Origin: Rhizophagus clarus | Lineage: Eukaryota; Glomeromycota; Glomeromycetes; Glomerales; Glomeraceae | Assembly: GCA_015698045.1 (NCBI GenBank) | Contig: BLAL01000244.1 | Coordinates: 744,001 to 808,000 of the forward strand | Direction of reading: 5' to 3' | DNA: 64,000 nt | In this document: one piece after another, positions 35,825 through 49,399 of the stretch | Layout of the letters: each line of letters starts with the position of its first letter | How positions within the stretch are numbered: the stretch's first letter is position 1 | Notes under the pieces: generated by a model | The model's input: only the letters and a program-made list of their open reading frames with translations | Databases searched by the model: none | What the model was told of the DNA's origin: nothing | Program-made: the position numbers and the translations under genes

Positions 35825-38800
35825 AACTCGATACAAAGAAAAAAAAAAAAGAAAAAGAAAAACCAAGAAGAAAGAAATTAGAAATTAAAGAAAGAAATAG
35901 AAATAATTCAATAAATAAATATATAATTTTTAATATTTATATTTGTCTATATAGTTAGAAATTTGAAGTCGAAACGAAAGAAAGAGTGTAACATACATTC
36001 CACTTTTAATTGGAAGTAATAACAAGAAAAAAGGTAAAGTGGAAGAGGAAATGGGAGAAAAACCGAGAAGGAGGAGGATGATGATACATGAGTAAAAGTT
36101 TGGATAATATATTAATTTAAGAATATTAGGGTCCAAAAAAAAGGCACTCGCGACCTTGTTTTTGTTTGTTTAGCTTGAGGATCTTAACCGTAAGCTTAAA
36201 AAAAAGGAAAAAAAGGTATTAAGTTGCATTTCGGTATTAAAACTGGTTGGTAGACAAGAATTATAAACTACGAGCAACACCCGACATAACCTATCAAAAA
36301 ATTTAGTACATTTAATCTTACATTAGTGAAACATGGACGGTTTTAAAACGTGGCATAAGTTATATAAAATATATACAGTACATATTATTATTATTATTAT
36401 TATTATATCTCGGAGAAAACTTAACGATATAAATAATAAAATCTGTGCAATTCATTTTTTTTTTTTTTTTTTTTTTCATAATAAATTATATTATAAATAT
36501 TTATTGTATATTTTTTACCCCGCAGATAAGAATAAAAAAATTAATATAGTCACATTTACTCTGCATTTACGCTAAACCATTTATGGTTACTTTATGAAAC
36601 ATATTTAAAAAGCTGAATTCTATTGATTATTTATAATATTACAACTTATGATTCTTAATGTTAATACTACAAACAATATGCGTACAATAATTACGAGATT
36701 TAAAAGATGAAATTCCTATTTATAAGCCGTGTTAATTTATAATTATTATGTGTATCGGAATTTATCACACATAAATTATATAATATAAATAAGATAAACA
36801 AAGTCCGTTAACGAGTTTTATTCAATTAATTCATTCTTTTTTCTTTTTGTAAATATATATATTGTTTCTCAAATGCATTTAATTTATAAATGATGTCAAA
36901 TGTTTTATGCATATCCAATAAAATCGATTAATGTTACAATTTTAATTTCGGTCAATTTATAAAAATGCTTACTGCGCCAGACATAAATTGAACAAATTTA
37001 ACAAACATTACACGGACGTCAGATTTATCAAGATATTTTGTCATACCATATAATAATATATATATAAACATAGTTTTTTTTTTTTAAAGCTTGAAAAAGC
37101 GAAAAAAAAAAAAAAAAATATTTCTATAAATAAGTTTCCTTTTCAAAAAGAAATACTATACATATATATAAAGTAATATAAACATATATAAATATCTCTA
37201 TATAAAAACGCTTATCAATAATTAATCTGAGGCGTTCTTTTAATTAACTTTATTTTAATTTTGTGAATCAAATAATTGTACGCGTAACAATAAATGATTG
37301 TCACTATTTAATATCATTTTGAAGAGAGAGATTCATGAATTTGTACAGTATAGACCTTCTCATTATTCCAATGAACTTCTAAATAAGTTTTCGTTGAAGA
37401 TAATTTCTTTGTACGATCGATATAGTTTTAAATAAGGTGAAATTAAAGTTAATTCAAATAATAAAATTGAATATTAAAATCTTAAATCTTTCCCTAAAAA
37501 ATCGTTAGTTTTAAATAATATTATGGTAGTGTTATGGTAGATTAAATTTCTCGTCCAATTAATTTTATCTTGGACCCCACCGAAAGTTATACATATCTAG
37601 GGGGTATTTTTGAACTCATCTTTCAGGGCCAACATTATGTAATGCTGGCTGACGTTATTTAAAAAAAGAAAGATATACATGATGGTGTTTGCAAAGCAAG
37701 GGGGAAGTTCTTGTTTCAAACAATCTGCACGAAAAAATTTTCTATTAACTTAGAATTTTACCCTTGAAAAGTATTACAATTAATGCATATTCGCGTCACA
37801 CCCGTAAAAAGTTGATCCGTATGTTTTTATCATATGGAAATTAATTGGGGTTGAAATACAGGAGAACATGAAAATTATTATTTTTAGATCATGACAAATT
37901 GAATGAGATCTATTGATAGAATCTTTTTACATAGATATCATGGACTCAATCTAAAAAAACTTTATTACATCATTTACATCATTTCATTTCAAAAAGAAGA
38001 TTCCAATTAAATTAATTAAAAATCGGCCGAGACGAACCCGTCTCCATATTCATGCATATTAACTGCAATATTGCAAACTTTTGCATCAATAACATTAACC
38101 AAAATGTCGTTTTTGCGTGACCAATGACGTATAACATTTCTCGTGATAATGGTAACCTGCGGATAATTTGTAGGTAAGAAATGTTGGGCTAAATTATCAT
38201 AATTTCATCGGCCAGGATTAAAATGAAAAATTTCATTCTATCATGTGACTTTAAATATTTTTTTTGTAGTAAAATCCTTATTATTTGAAAATAAAAACAA
38301 ATATGGTAAATAAATTTTTCTTTTTTTTAATAAATATGGTAAAAAAAAAAATTATTCCATTTTTTAAAAAAAAAATTTCGTCAATTGTTTCAATAATCAA
38401 AATCTTACGTTTCAAATTCAAAAATCGAATGAACCAAAAATTCGGAATAACAAATGCAAAATACATCCTAATTCAGAATGGGCGTTCCCAAATATATCTT
38501 CTTCTTGGCGAATAATATGAAAATTACGCGTCTAACTGGTTTAATTGGTGATAATCAAATAGTGATAATTGGTTAAAGCCAAGAAATTGTGATAACGAAA
38601 TCTTTTATCAGTATACCATTGTACTCACCTAACACGACATGGTTTATCCGTTAAACTTAATAAGAAGAATAAGAAAAGATGACTTTATAAGGCTAACCAT
38701 ATAATATACCGTGTAACAAAATTATTTCAGCCTGAATCTGAGTAATATGTTACATTATTACCAAATAAAGTAAGCAAATCACATGATTTCCAATCATGTG

Positions 38801-40438
38801 ACGTATTGCACAGCCATTTTCGTCTGCTCGTTTTTATATTTAATGCATTTAAACTAACGTGATATAGTTTTAAGATAGTTTCACATGCTTCCAGCTTCAG
38901 TAATAATGTATAGTGGGAAAATCTCCTCTTCCATAAAAACTAATTTGGATAAGTCGAATCGTTTAAAATCGATTTTAATTCGATTTTTAATCGATTTATA
39001 ATTGATTTATTATCTACCAAATCGACATCTAGAATCTTTTAAATTCTTTATCTAAAACGAACAATGAATATAATCCTAACTATTATTTTTTTACTGTTTA
39101 ACGATAAACTGTTATCTAAAAGTTTTACTCAAAAAAAAAAGTGGAAAAAAAAAGAAAAATTTTTACTCAGAGATGGGAAATTTATGTCTAAATTAGATCT
39201 GTAGATCCTTAGATAATAATCCCATTGATGAGTCACGCGGCAATATTCCAGATTTATAATATTTGTGATACAAATATATTTTTAATGTTTCAAAAAAGGA
39301 GATTTTAAATAAATAATTTATATTTGAACCTTATTTACAAATATATCTATTAATTTTAAGGAGAAAAAACTTGTTAGTTGCTAGATGAGAAAAAAAAAAA
39401 AACGGTGTATGGGAAATTTGCGTAACATTCTTTCAAAAATAAGAATTCCATGAAAAGAAATTACGGAATATCTATTATTCTTTCTTTCGAATTTTTTAAA
39501 TGTCGTGTGTATTCATTGTAATTTCTAAAATTTTATTCAATTCATTAGATAAAAACCCGATAAAAATATAATTATATCACGTGATTTTTTAAAAAATATA
39601 TATATAAATGTCATTTTACTCATTACCCGACATAACTTTCGCGCTTAAACTTTTTCCCATTAGGTTAAGACTAAAAAAAGAACACGATCTAAAAAAAACA
39701 CTTATTTTTAACAAAATGGCGTCTTTGACATTAATATAAAAAAGTATATTTTTAAAAAGTTTTGCCCGATTTCTCTCGATTATTTTGGATTTTATGTGAT
39801 ATAAGGAAATTTCCTTTATACATAAATGAGAAAATGTTATCATTGTGTAATCAAATTGGGCTGATGTTTTCCTTTGCCTTGCATTTTTTTGGTCTATATA
39901 TAAAAAATTACCATTTCATTGTTCTTGACCTATATTTTATAATTATCATATTGTAAATGAATATTTATATTTATATTTATAAAAATAATAATAATAATAA
40001 TTATTTTTTTTTTAATGTAAATCTCGGCCATTAATCAATTTTTGTGCCGACGGGAAGTGAAATGACTTCATTACTAAAAGAGTTTAACTTGCTAAATTGT
40101 TTTTTTTATGTCGTCTTATTCAAAAGAATATATTTATCATTTTGTACAATTTGTACAATGATTGTGTGCTAGATTCATGCGGCCGAATTTCCAAAAAGCG
40201 AGTATAATGTGACACGACTTTAATGTCAAATAAAGTTCGTTGTCGTTATTCATTTCTATATTCAATAATCTGTGCGATTCAATTGTTATTCCTTTGATTG
40301 CGCTTGTGTCCGCCAAAATTTTTTTTTTTTTTATCATGGAATGTTTAATTATACGGGGAAGCATGTAGCATGTAAGTTATAAATAAAAAGCACATCTTTT
40401 TTTGTTGTTATGGTAACTCTTATTTCAAAGAGTTAAGG

Positions 40439-40471
<33 letters not shown>

Positions 40472-40782
40472 TATCTTGTACGTTTTGGAGTTTGTATCTA
40501 AACAGCTCCTTTGTGTCCATTTTTGTGCATAACTTTTTTTTTTTCTTGCATTTATTTATCCATTAGCAAAAAATTTTGGATTTTCTCTTAAGTCCTTTTT
40601 TTTTCTTCTTCTTCTTCTTGTTCACTTTACCCTAAATATATCATAATAATAATTTTTTTTTTTTTTTTTTTTTTTTTGAAAAAAAAAAAAAAAATATTAT
40701 TAAAAAAAAAAATATGCTGCAACGAAATAAGTTTAGGATAGAAGAACGAGCTTTTTTTGGACTTTTTTTGAATGATAATAAT
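35825..40782. other. 5-kb gene-poor region
   Basis: No gene recognised. Contains an (att)n microsatellite (about 36385-36406), a perfect inverted repeat with 10-bp arms (38779-38801) and many A/T runs. The last 200 bases (40560-40713) are T-rich then A-rich, which fits the promoter and leader of the large membrane-protein gene. Confidence 0.5.
38779..38801. repeat. Perfect inverted repeat, 10-bp arms
   Basis: tcacatgatt and aatcatgtga flank a 3-base centre (tcc). It contains CATG-type half sites and could bind a dimeric regulator, but it is 2 kb from any gene start. Confidence 0.5.
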
Positions 40783-43700
40783 ATGAGACCTATAATGATA
40801 TTGTTTTATATTTGTTTTATCTCAATTTTTTTACCTCAGTTTACTTTTGCTGAACAACCTTTAACCCTTAATACTGAAAATGATCTTAAAGTAATTCAAG
40901 GTGCTAGTTATCGTGATGGAACTATTTTATTAAGATTAACTAAACAAGACCCTACCACAAATTGTTATGCACAAGATTTATGGTTTAATATAATTGGACC
41001 TGATGGGACTTCAAAATCTTTGAATGTTGCAAAACATTCTGTTCCCTCGGCCGATTTTTGTCCAATTTCAAAAATGAGTTTAACTAAAAGGAATCAACCT
41101 TCAATGTCACCAAATACTCTTGTTAAAAGACATCCTCAATGTGAAGGTGCAAAAGCTACTTCTTATGCTTGTTGTTCCACATATCCTGATTTATGTAAGG
41201 ATCCAAAAGCTGCTGAAAATTCTTGTAGTCAAAATCCTAATCTTGAAGGTTGTAAAAAAATTTGTAATAAACCTGGTGGATGTCAAGCTTCTTCTTCCCC
41301 ATGCGATGCAAATCCTTATGGTCCTGGTTGTAATTCTAATTGTGGATCAGCAAATCCACCTTCGGGATGTTCTAATGTTCCTGATTGCGGAAAGAATCCC
41401 GGTGCAGACGGATGTAATAATGGGAGTTTAGATTGTGCGAAATATCCATCATCTCCTGGATGTGCTGGTACTAATGTTCCAGGAAAAACTACACCAGCTC
41501 CAGGCAACGCTCCAGGTAATGTTCCACCAGGCAACGCTCCAGCTCCAGGCAATGCTCCGGGCAATGTTCCTCCAGGCAATGCTCCAGCTCCAGGCAATGC
41601 TCCGGCTCCAGGCAATGCTCCAGGCAATGTTCCACCAGGCAATGCTCCAGCTCCAGGCAATGCTCCAGGCAATGCTCCACCAGGCAATGCTCCAGCTCCA
41701 GGCAATGCTCCAGGCAATGTTCCTCCAGGCAATGCTCCAGCTCCAGGCAATGCTCCAGGCAATGTTCCTCCAGGTAATGCTCCAGCTCCAGGCAATGTTC
41801 CAGGCAATGTTCCTCCGGGCAACGCTCCAGCTCCAGGCAATGCTCCAGGCAATGCTCCAGGAAATGTTCCAGCTGCACCAGGTGCTCCAGCTCCAGGAAA
41901 TGGTCCAGGAAATGCCCCGCCAGCTAATGTTCCGGGTCCGTCGGGTAATGGTAATGTTCCGGTGGCCCCCCTTGATTGTTCAACGAATCCTGCTGCTTTG
42001 GGTTGTGAATGTACAACCAATGCATACGGTCCTAATTGTGCGAATCCTCCAGATTGTGGTAGTAATCCTAATGCCGCAGGTTGTGCAAATATTCCTAATT
42101 GTGCCAATGCTGCTCAACAAACGATAGGATGTAATGGCAATAGCTTAGATTGTACGATATATCCAAGAGCTCCCGAGTGTGTACCAAACTGTGCTAATAA
42201 TCCACTTTTACCTGGATGTAATGATTGTACTTTTAATAAAAATGCTCCAGGATGTGATGTATGTTCTACAAATCCACAAGCTGCAAGATGTTTACCTGGT
42301 TTCTGTACCAGCAATCCTGATTCACCAGATTGTGGTTTATTTATGATGGATGAAATAAATATTCATGCGATTACGGAAGGATATATTTTGGTTACATATC
42401 TTTGTAATCCTTCATCAAATGATGATATGTGTGGTAGTGTGATCGATTGGACAGGAATTGAAAGAAGGTATGTAAATAATTGCTTCACTCGTACTTATTT
42501 TTTTTGAATTATATTTATTAATTTATTATATACGTTTATTTATTTAATTCAATACAGTAATTTTACGTTCGAGACTGCATGTAGTAGTGGTAGAATTGTT
42601 GATAACTCTTATGAAAAAGGATTCTTATATATATGTTATAAATCTGCAACTAAGGAAATCTTTGGGGCCACTTATGGATCTCCGTAAGTTAAATTATTAA
42701 TTTTAACACTTATATATATTACATATGTATATATTTTTTTGTTAACTCGTTTTACTAATATAATTTAATTAACCGCTTTAGAGATAGAAATGGATTAGTA
42801 TCAATAATTTCATCTAAAACTATAACTACAATAGAAATATTTAACACAGATTTTGTGAACGCATTTTCAACGGAAGATGGTGGATATTGTGTAACGACAA
42901 TCAATGGCGTATCAGCGATATTTACTACATTTATACAAAAAGATTCCACTCTTCCAGTAAGAGGACCTATTCCAATTTACCAAGATACTACAGCAACTAG
43001 TATAAAAATACTCGTATGTAATATAGCTTTTCAATCGTCTGGTTACAGTTGTGTTATTCAAACAAATAAAGGAAATCAAGTAACATATAGCGAAGTCAAT
43101 TTCTTAAGTGATGGATCTGCTACTCCAGTACCATATGATGCTGCTTCAATTTCTTCAATTACGAACAATAAAGTTATTACAGATATTTTACCATTAAATT
43201 TTGGTGGATACGTTATTGTTACAAGAGATAGAACTACTGGAAATGTAGTTGGATATGTTATTGATAATAGTGGAAAATATAATGGAGTTTGGGATCTTCC
43301 TATAGGAATTTACACTTATACGTTTGTACTTCCTAATAACACTATTGTTGCTATTCCACAAGACGCTTCAAATGTTGCAACTAGCCAAAATAATGGAGGA
43401 GCAGTTACCATTGTAACAACTAATTCATTTTCAAGTTTCTCTTCAAGTAAGTTAATTTTTTTTTTTTTTTAAAAAAAAAAAATTTTATTAATAACGTGTA
43501 AATATATTCAATAAATATAATTTTCTTTTTTTTTACCTTTATAGTTGAAGGAGGAATTGCGCAAGCACCAGGAGGACCAGGAGGATATGGAAGTTCAAGA
43601 ATATTGTCCACAAATCCATTGAAAGGCTCCGTATTTACTTTGGACACAACAACAACAGATACTCAATTTACCATTGTATATACGATACCTATAGCTAGTT

Positions 43701-46700
43701 CAACAGGAAATGTTAGCATTTTCCAATTTAATGGAAATAATGTAGTTTTAAAACAAACCGTTCCCTCGACAAATGATCAATTTGTTACAATCAATAATGA
43801 CACCGTCACATTTAAAGTATTATATGGTGCTATAGATGCTTTCAATGCACCTTATTATGTTCAAGTTGATAATGATTTTGCAAAAGAACAATCAAATGGG
43901 CAGAATATTATAGGTGTTAGAGCCGGTATTTGGAATTTCACTACAAGTAAGTTTTATATACGTGTATATTATTCTTTTGCTTCGTCATGTCATAATATTA
44001 ACAAAAAAAAATAATAAACTTTTTTTTTCTTCGTCAGAATCATTAGCACCTTTGTCATATCAAGAAGGAGGCAAGTTTTTGAAATTTACACTACCAAATT
44101 GAGATTCCTTTATTTTTGTCGATATATTAAAGTTTTTTATTTTTTATTTTTTTTTTTTTTTAACAGAAGATGAAAGTGCAATTATCAGATTAACTCCCGA
44201 TGGAACGAATTATTATAAATCACTTGATTCGAAACAAAAAGAAGCGTTTGCAAGTACAATGAGTGATGAATTAGCACGTGCAATTTCATGCGATCGAGAT
44301 CGTTTATCAACCGTAGGTCATCAATATGATGCTCAAAAACCAAATCAAGCTATATTGAGAGTTGATATTAAAAAAACAACAATGGCTAATCAACCTAGTT
44401 CAGAAAAACTTATACAAGATTTAAATGATGATGTTACAAATAGAGGCATTAATTCATTAGCAAATGGTGATAGTTCTAGTTTACTTGACGCATCAAATGG
44501 AGCTCCTCGAACTGTAAAACTTTGGAAAAAATATTGGGGATTTCTTCTTGCAGCCCTTCTCTTATTTACTTTATTAACTTTATTATTTATCTTCGCTCGT
44601 ATGAGATGTAGTGAAGGATCAAGTAACTTTTTGCCAATTTTCTTATCTGCTTTGATTCCAATTGATATAGCCTTAGATATTGCATTCATGTCACTTCATG
44701 GAAGAGATTTTGGATGGGTTCTCCCCACAACGTAAGGAAAATTATATATATATATATATACATTTTTATTTTCAAAATACCTGAATTTTATTACATCATA
44801 ACTTTTTCTAATGATAATCATTTCTTTTATTTTATAGTGTGATATTTTTCATATTACCAATAATTCTAAATTTCATGTTCACGAGCAATATAATTAGAAC
44901 AGAACATGCTAGACATCGTCCAGAATTTAGTAAATGGTGGAGGAAACATGGTACAACAGCAAATGTAGCTAGAGCAGCATCATATCTTGATACGGATGCA
45001 TTACAAGTTGTAACATCAGGAGTTGGTGGTGTTGAAAGATTGAGTGCACCAATCTCAGATGAAGGAAGAAAATCGATTTTATTTGCAACAGGATTTGTAG
45101 TATTCTTTGAAGAGATACCTCAATTAGTTATTTATTCTGTATATATGGGTCGTCATATTAAACCAGCTATTGTACCAATTCTCGTATTATCATCATGTTT
45201 AATAGTCTTGGTATTGAAATCAATTACTTTATTCTGTTTCCCATGTTGCCTTGGTAAAGGACCAAAAGGATCTCAAGGTGAAAAACCTCTTGATGCTATT
45301 AGCACTAGCAGTAGTAGCAGTGATGACTCAAGTGATGAAAAGGATGATAATTTTGCTCCTGGTGGTAATGAAACAACTACACATAATTTACCAACAAGAA
45401 CTCAAGATGGACCCCAAGATGGTGGACCTAAAGATGGTTCACCTCAAGATAGTAGATCTCATGATAGAGATAGACCACCAGTAGTTCTTGGAAATATTCC
45501 CTCTAGTAAAGATAAACCTAAACCAGATGACTCCACACCAAATGAACCAGATGATGAAAAACCAACAAAAGGTGCACCAGCCGATAAAAATGATAAGAGT
45601 TCTAAGAAACCAGGACTTCCTGGAATACTTCCTTTTGGTAAGAAACCAAAGAATACGTCTAATATTGGAAAACCCTCAAAATCCCCAGAAGATGAAGAGG
45701 AAATCGAAGAAAAGGAAATAACCGAAGAAAACACAACCGTAGTAAGTGAAGATAAACCGACGACCAAATCTAGGATTGATAGTACAATTAGAGATAGTAC
45801 AGTAGAAAATTATGATAATGCTCAAAAATACCTTGAGGCAACCAAAAAAGAAGGAGATGATACATCAAGTTCATCAACAAGTGGTGGAGGCGGATATTCG
45901 TACGGAGCAGGTATTCCAGTATATTATGGTCTTGGCCCTGCTACAAAGAACAACAACAACAAATCTGATAAATTAAATACTGCTACAGGAGCAGCAATTT
46001 CTGGAGTAACAGCTGCAGGTGGCCCAGAAGTAAGATATATAATTATTTATTTGGATGAAGATGATAAGAAAGATAAACCTGTTGCTACTATTAAAACTAC
46101 CACCACAAAAACAACAACACCTGATGGGGATAAATATATCACTAAAACGGATAATGGTAAAGAATATACTACCATTTTCACTAAAGGAAAATATATTACT
46201 AAAACTACTACTGGTAATGAAGAATATACTACTACACCAGCTAATGATGAAGAATATATTACTAAAACAATTGGCGGTGAAGAATATATCACGATAGTTA
46301 GAACTTTAACAACTAAAACCATTACAAGTGATGATGATAATAAAGAATATATTACTCAATCCAAATCTATTAGTAGTAAAGGAAAAAGTCAAGTCGATTA
46401 TCTTATTATTACATCATCTGCTATAACTTCAACCATTCAAATAACTACTACCACTACCACTGAAACGCAAGAAGATGATAATGGAAATCAAACAATAATT
46501 GAAACAGTAAAAAAAACTGATGACAGTGGCAGAGTACTAAAAACTATCGTGACGACCACTAAAAAAGATTCAAAGGGTAATGTGATAGATTCCTATACTG
46601 AGACAAAGCCAGGAGATACAACAAGAGCGATCACTTTCGATGATGATGTTGAAACCGTAAAAATAACTACTACCACTACCACTGAAACGCAGGAAGATGA

Positions 46701-47646
46701 TAATGGAAATCAAACAATAATTGAAACAGTAAAAGAAACTGATGACAGTGGCAGAGTACTAAAAACTATAGTGACGACCACTAAAAAAGATTCAAAGGGT
46801 AATGTAATAGATTCCTATACTGAGACAAAGCCAGGAGATACAACGGTCACTTATGATAAAGGTGATGTTATAACTGTTAGTTCAAAAGGAAAACAAACAA
46901 GTACTAACACTAGTATTAAGGAAGACGAGAATGGAAATACAATAGAAATCGTAACAGTAACAGAAACCGATGAAAATGGAAACACAACTACTAAAGTTAC
47001 AACTACTAAAAAAGATAAAAATGGCAAAGTGTTAGATATTAATACTGAAACAAAGTATGGTGCTACTGAATATGTTACTGAACCAGAAGACACAACTGGC
47101 GGTGATGAAACAACTACAAGAACAGTTACCTACACCCAGGGAAATGTTCCGAGAAAACAAACAAGAACTAACACTATGACGGATGAAAATGGAATCATGA
47201 CAATAATTACCACGACAGAAGTAACTGAAGATGACGGATCGACAACTACTACAGTTGTAACCACCAAAAAAGATAAAAATGGTAATGAATTAGGATCCGA
47301 AACCCAAACGAGTACCTCATACCCAGAAGGAACTACTATCACAACTAGCGGTGATACTAAGAAAAAGACTCCAAAGAGAAAACAAACAAGAACTAACACT
47401 ACGAGTGAGAATGGAATTGTAACAGAAACTATAACAGATATAGAAGCCGATGAAAGTGGAAAAACAATTACCAAAGTGACAACTATCAAGAAAGACGCAA
47501 ATGGAAAAGTAATAGAATCCAATACTGAAACGATAGAAGGCGAACCAGAAACCACTTCCAGAACTTCGAGATTTGTTAGTTCTATAATTGGACCCTCTAT
47601 TTATCAACAAGGAAAGGCCAATTTGAAAAAGGAAGAAAAAAAATAA
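40783..47646 (+). CDS. Large secreted-domain / multi-TM protein with Pro-Gly-Asn repeats and Thr-rich cytosolic tail
   Basis: Seven exons: 40783-42467, 42558-42683, 42782-43446, 43545-43946, 44038-44070, 44167-44731, 44838-47646, summing to 6285 nt (2094 residues). An in-frame ATG at 40714 would add 23 residues, but the one at 40783 opens a typical signal peptide ([18 protein letters not shown]). The ectodomain has about twenty CxxxP..GC-type cysteine motifs around a [14 protein letters not shown] repeat (residues about 239-383) and then beta-rich segments. Five hydrophobic helices follow near 1091-1112, 1125-1146, 1159-1174, 1239-1262 and 1269-1293, placing the 800-residue tail inside the cell. 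The tail is acidic and Lys/Thr-rich and ends in about five 60-75-residue repeats (TETDENG...TTTKKDxxGKVI). Intron 5 is of GC-AG type. I do not recognise the family. A wall-sensor or adhesin-like role is only a guess. Confidence 0.8.
41497..41930 (+). repeat. Coding minisatellite: [15 protein letters not shown] units
   Basis: About ten 36-48 bp units of ggcaatgctcca/ggcaatgttcct encode Gly-Asn-Ala-Pro and Gly-Asn-Val-Pro-Pro. It gives long open frames on other frames and strands (for example 41316-42107 on the - strand), which are shadows. Such Pro/Gly/Asn repeats are length-variable in fungal surface proteins (general knowledge). Confidence 0.85.
44071..44166 (+). other. GC-AG intron in the large membrane-protein gene
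   Basis: The exon ends CAAGAAGGAG and is followed by gcaagt; the acceptor is taacag at 44166. This is the only choice that keeps frame between exon 5 and exon 6. Reading through hits a stop at 44101. All other introns of the gene use GT. Confidence 0.7.
46441..46844 (+). repeat. Near-identical 182-bp direct repeat in the tail-coding exon
   Basis: 46441-46622 and 46663-46844 differ at only about four positions (one amino-acid change, Lys to Glu). The other tail repeats have drifted far more. This points to recent duplication or gene conversion within the exon. Confidence 0.85.
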
Positions 47647-47997
47647 ATCTATTATCATCATCTAAATTTTAATAATGATAATTTAAGTTCCAACTAAAAT
47701 TTGCTTATAGGAAAAAAATATTAATTATTATTATTTAAAAACTTTTGTTTTTTATATTTTAATTTATTATTCTTTTTTACTTTTTTTATTTATACAAATT
47801 TCTTTAATAATGTATCTTTAAAATTTTTTTGTCCGATGGCAAGGTTAGATTATTAATGGGTTAAAAAAAAGGAAAAAACGCTAGATTTAATGAAAAAAAA
47901 AAAAGATAAATAATGATAATGTAAAACAATTTATATACAATTAAAAATATTATAAAAATAAAAATAAAGTAAAAGTGTTTTTTCTTTATAAATGTAT
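47647..47997. other. Convergent 3' spacer
   Basis: 351 bases between the 3' ends of the membrane-protein gene and alpha-arrestin 1. A gataatgataatgtaaaac-type segment at about 47909-47980 recurs beyond arrestin 2 (51390-51455) and arrestin 3 (58346-58430), so it belongs to the duplicated block. Confidence 0.6.
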
Positions 47998-49399
47998 TTA
48001 TTGTAACGTTTTACTATATTGTGGTGGTTTATCATTTATAAAGTTACAAAATTTACAAGTTAAATTATTACACGATTTCCCATTATTATATGAATCCCCA
48101 AGAATAAATTCAGCAATTCTCTGATATTCAGGATGACAAGGACAATAAAAACTATCATCATCATATTTCGGTAAAGAAACATCATCATTTTTAACCGAAC
48201 GACTTAATAAATTAATTCCTACATTAAAATATAATTGACTATAACCACTATTTGTAATACTTATCAATAAACAAAATCTCAATTCGTGTCTAATTTTAAT
48301 TAATGGAGTATTTACACTATGATGTGCAATAATATCATTACATTTAGATAATTCAAAATTCATTGTTGTTCCATAAATTTTATGATTTTCATTAAAATGA
48401 AAAATATTATTATAATTTGAATAATTAATGGTTTCGTTATTATCATCATCTTTCATATAAATTTTCTGTACTAATAAACATTTTACCGAATATAATTTGA
48501 ATTGATTAATTAAAGGTATGATTTTAATATCAATAGGAATAGTTTCATCAAGCGAGTAAGATTTTTTTGGTATTGATAATTGATAATCCAAAATTCGATC
48601 ATAACTCCTCGATGATTCTATACCACTATAATTAATACAATCCGATAACATTCTTATTATTTCAACTTTACGAGACGATGAAAGAGTTTTCGAATAAAAT
48701 GTTGTCATATAATCAAATTTAAATTTTAATTTATATTCTACTGATCCAGAGCATGATTTAACCGATTCTGGTAATGATCCCGGTAAATGAAACTCAAATG
48801 ATAATTTATGTATTCCTGATGAAAATGTATAATAAGTTTTCTTAACTCGTGAAGATGAAAATAATGGTTTGGAAAATAATTTAGTCGGAAATGAAAGCGA
48901 TGATGATGATGATGATGATGATGATGTAATGGTAGTATTAGGTGATGTTGAATGACTTAATAAATTTATATTTTGTGAAACAATCTCCTCTTTATATTCA
49001 TCTATTGTTATAAAAAAATTTCAAAGAATATTAGTTAATTAAAAAAAAAAAAAAAAATTCGCTTTTTTCAATTTAAAAAAAAAAAATAAATAAATAAAAT
49101 GTGAATAATGATACTTTACCACCATTTAGACGAACAATTTTAGTTTTTCCAGAAAATTTCAATTCGATATAACTAATTTTCATTGGTTTATCTAATGTTA
49201 ATATGATCTCACCCCTTAATAATGAACCAACTGATTCATTTTCATTACCACGAAATATTACAAATGGATCAAATAATTTTATTTGTATAATATCATTTGA
49301 TGATGGTGTATTAATAGGATTAAAATTATCGATACAATCGTAAGATAATTTATCTTGTGAATTTGATTTGAAAAGACGAGTTGGATGTGAAAAGATCAT
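47998..49399 (-). CDS. Alpha-arrestin-like protein, copy 1
   Basis: Two exons on the - strand: 49399-49120 and 49001-47998, 1284 nt, 427 residues. The N-terminal arrestin fold shows VIFRGNENESVGSLLRGEII and LTLDKPMKISYIELKFSGK, followed in exon 2 by the KLSFEFHLPGSLPESVKS strand pair and SVEYKLKFKF. The C-terminal half repeats an arrestin-like pattern (LSIPKKSYSLDETIPIDIKI). Near the end are a Cys-rich patch (CPCHPEY...CNNLTCKFCN) and the motif PPQY, a PPxY ligand for WW domains of Rsp5/Nedd4 ubiquitin ligases. Alpha-arrestins of fungi (ART family) use this to ubiquitinate membrane transporters and receptors for endocytosis. A (GAT)n run in exon 2 encodes nine Ser. Tail to tail with the membrane-protein gene. 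Confidence 0.88.

Noticed and set aside
35930-36136. Possible extra first exon of 7-TM gene A
   Set aside because: No splice donor in the right phase and the main ATG at 35824 already starts helix 1, as in gene B.
38281-38515. Overlapping small frames on both strands
   Set aside because: Lys/Phe/Ile-rich low-complexity translation of A/T runs.
41316-42107. Long - strand frame (263 codons) plus other alternate-frame frames over the membrane-protein gene
   Set aside because: They arise from the GNAPGN coding minisatellite, which is open in several frames. The + strand frame has a signal peptide, cysteine pattern and splice continuity.
46047-47661. Several - strand hydrophobic frames under the Thr-rich tail
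   Set aside because: Antisense of ACT/ACA-rich repeats reads as Val/Ser-rich frames. No start context, domain or splice support.
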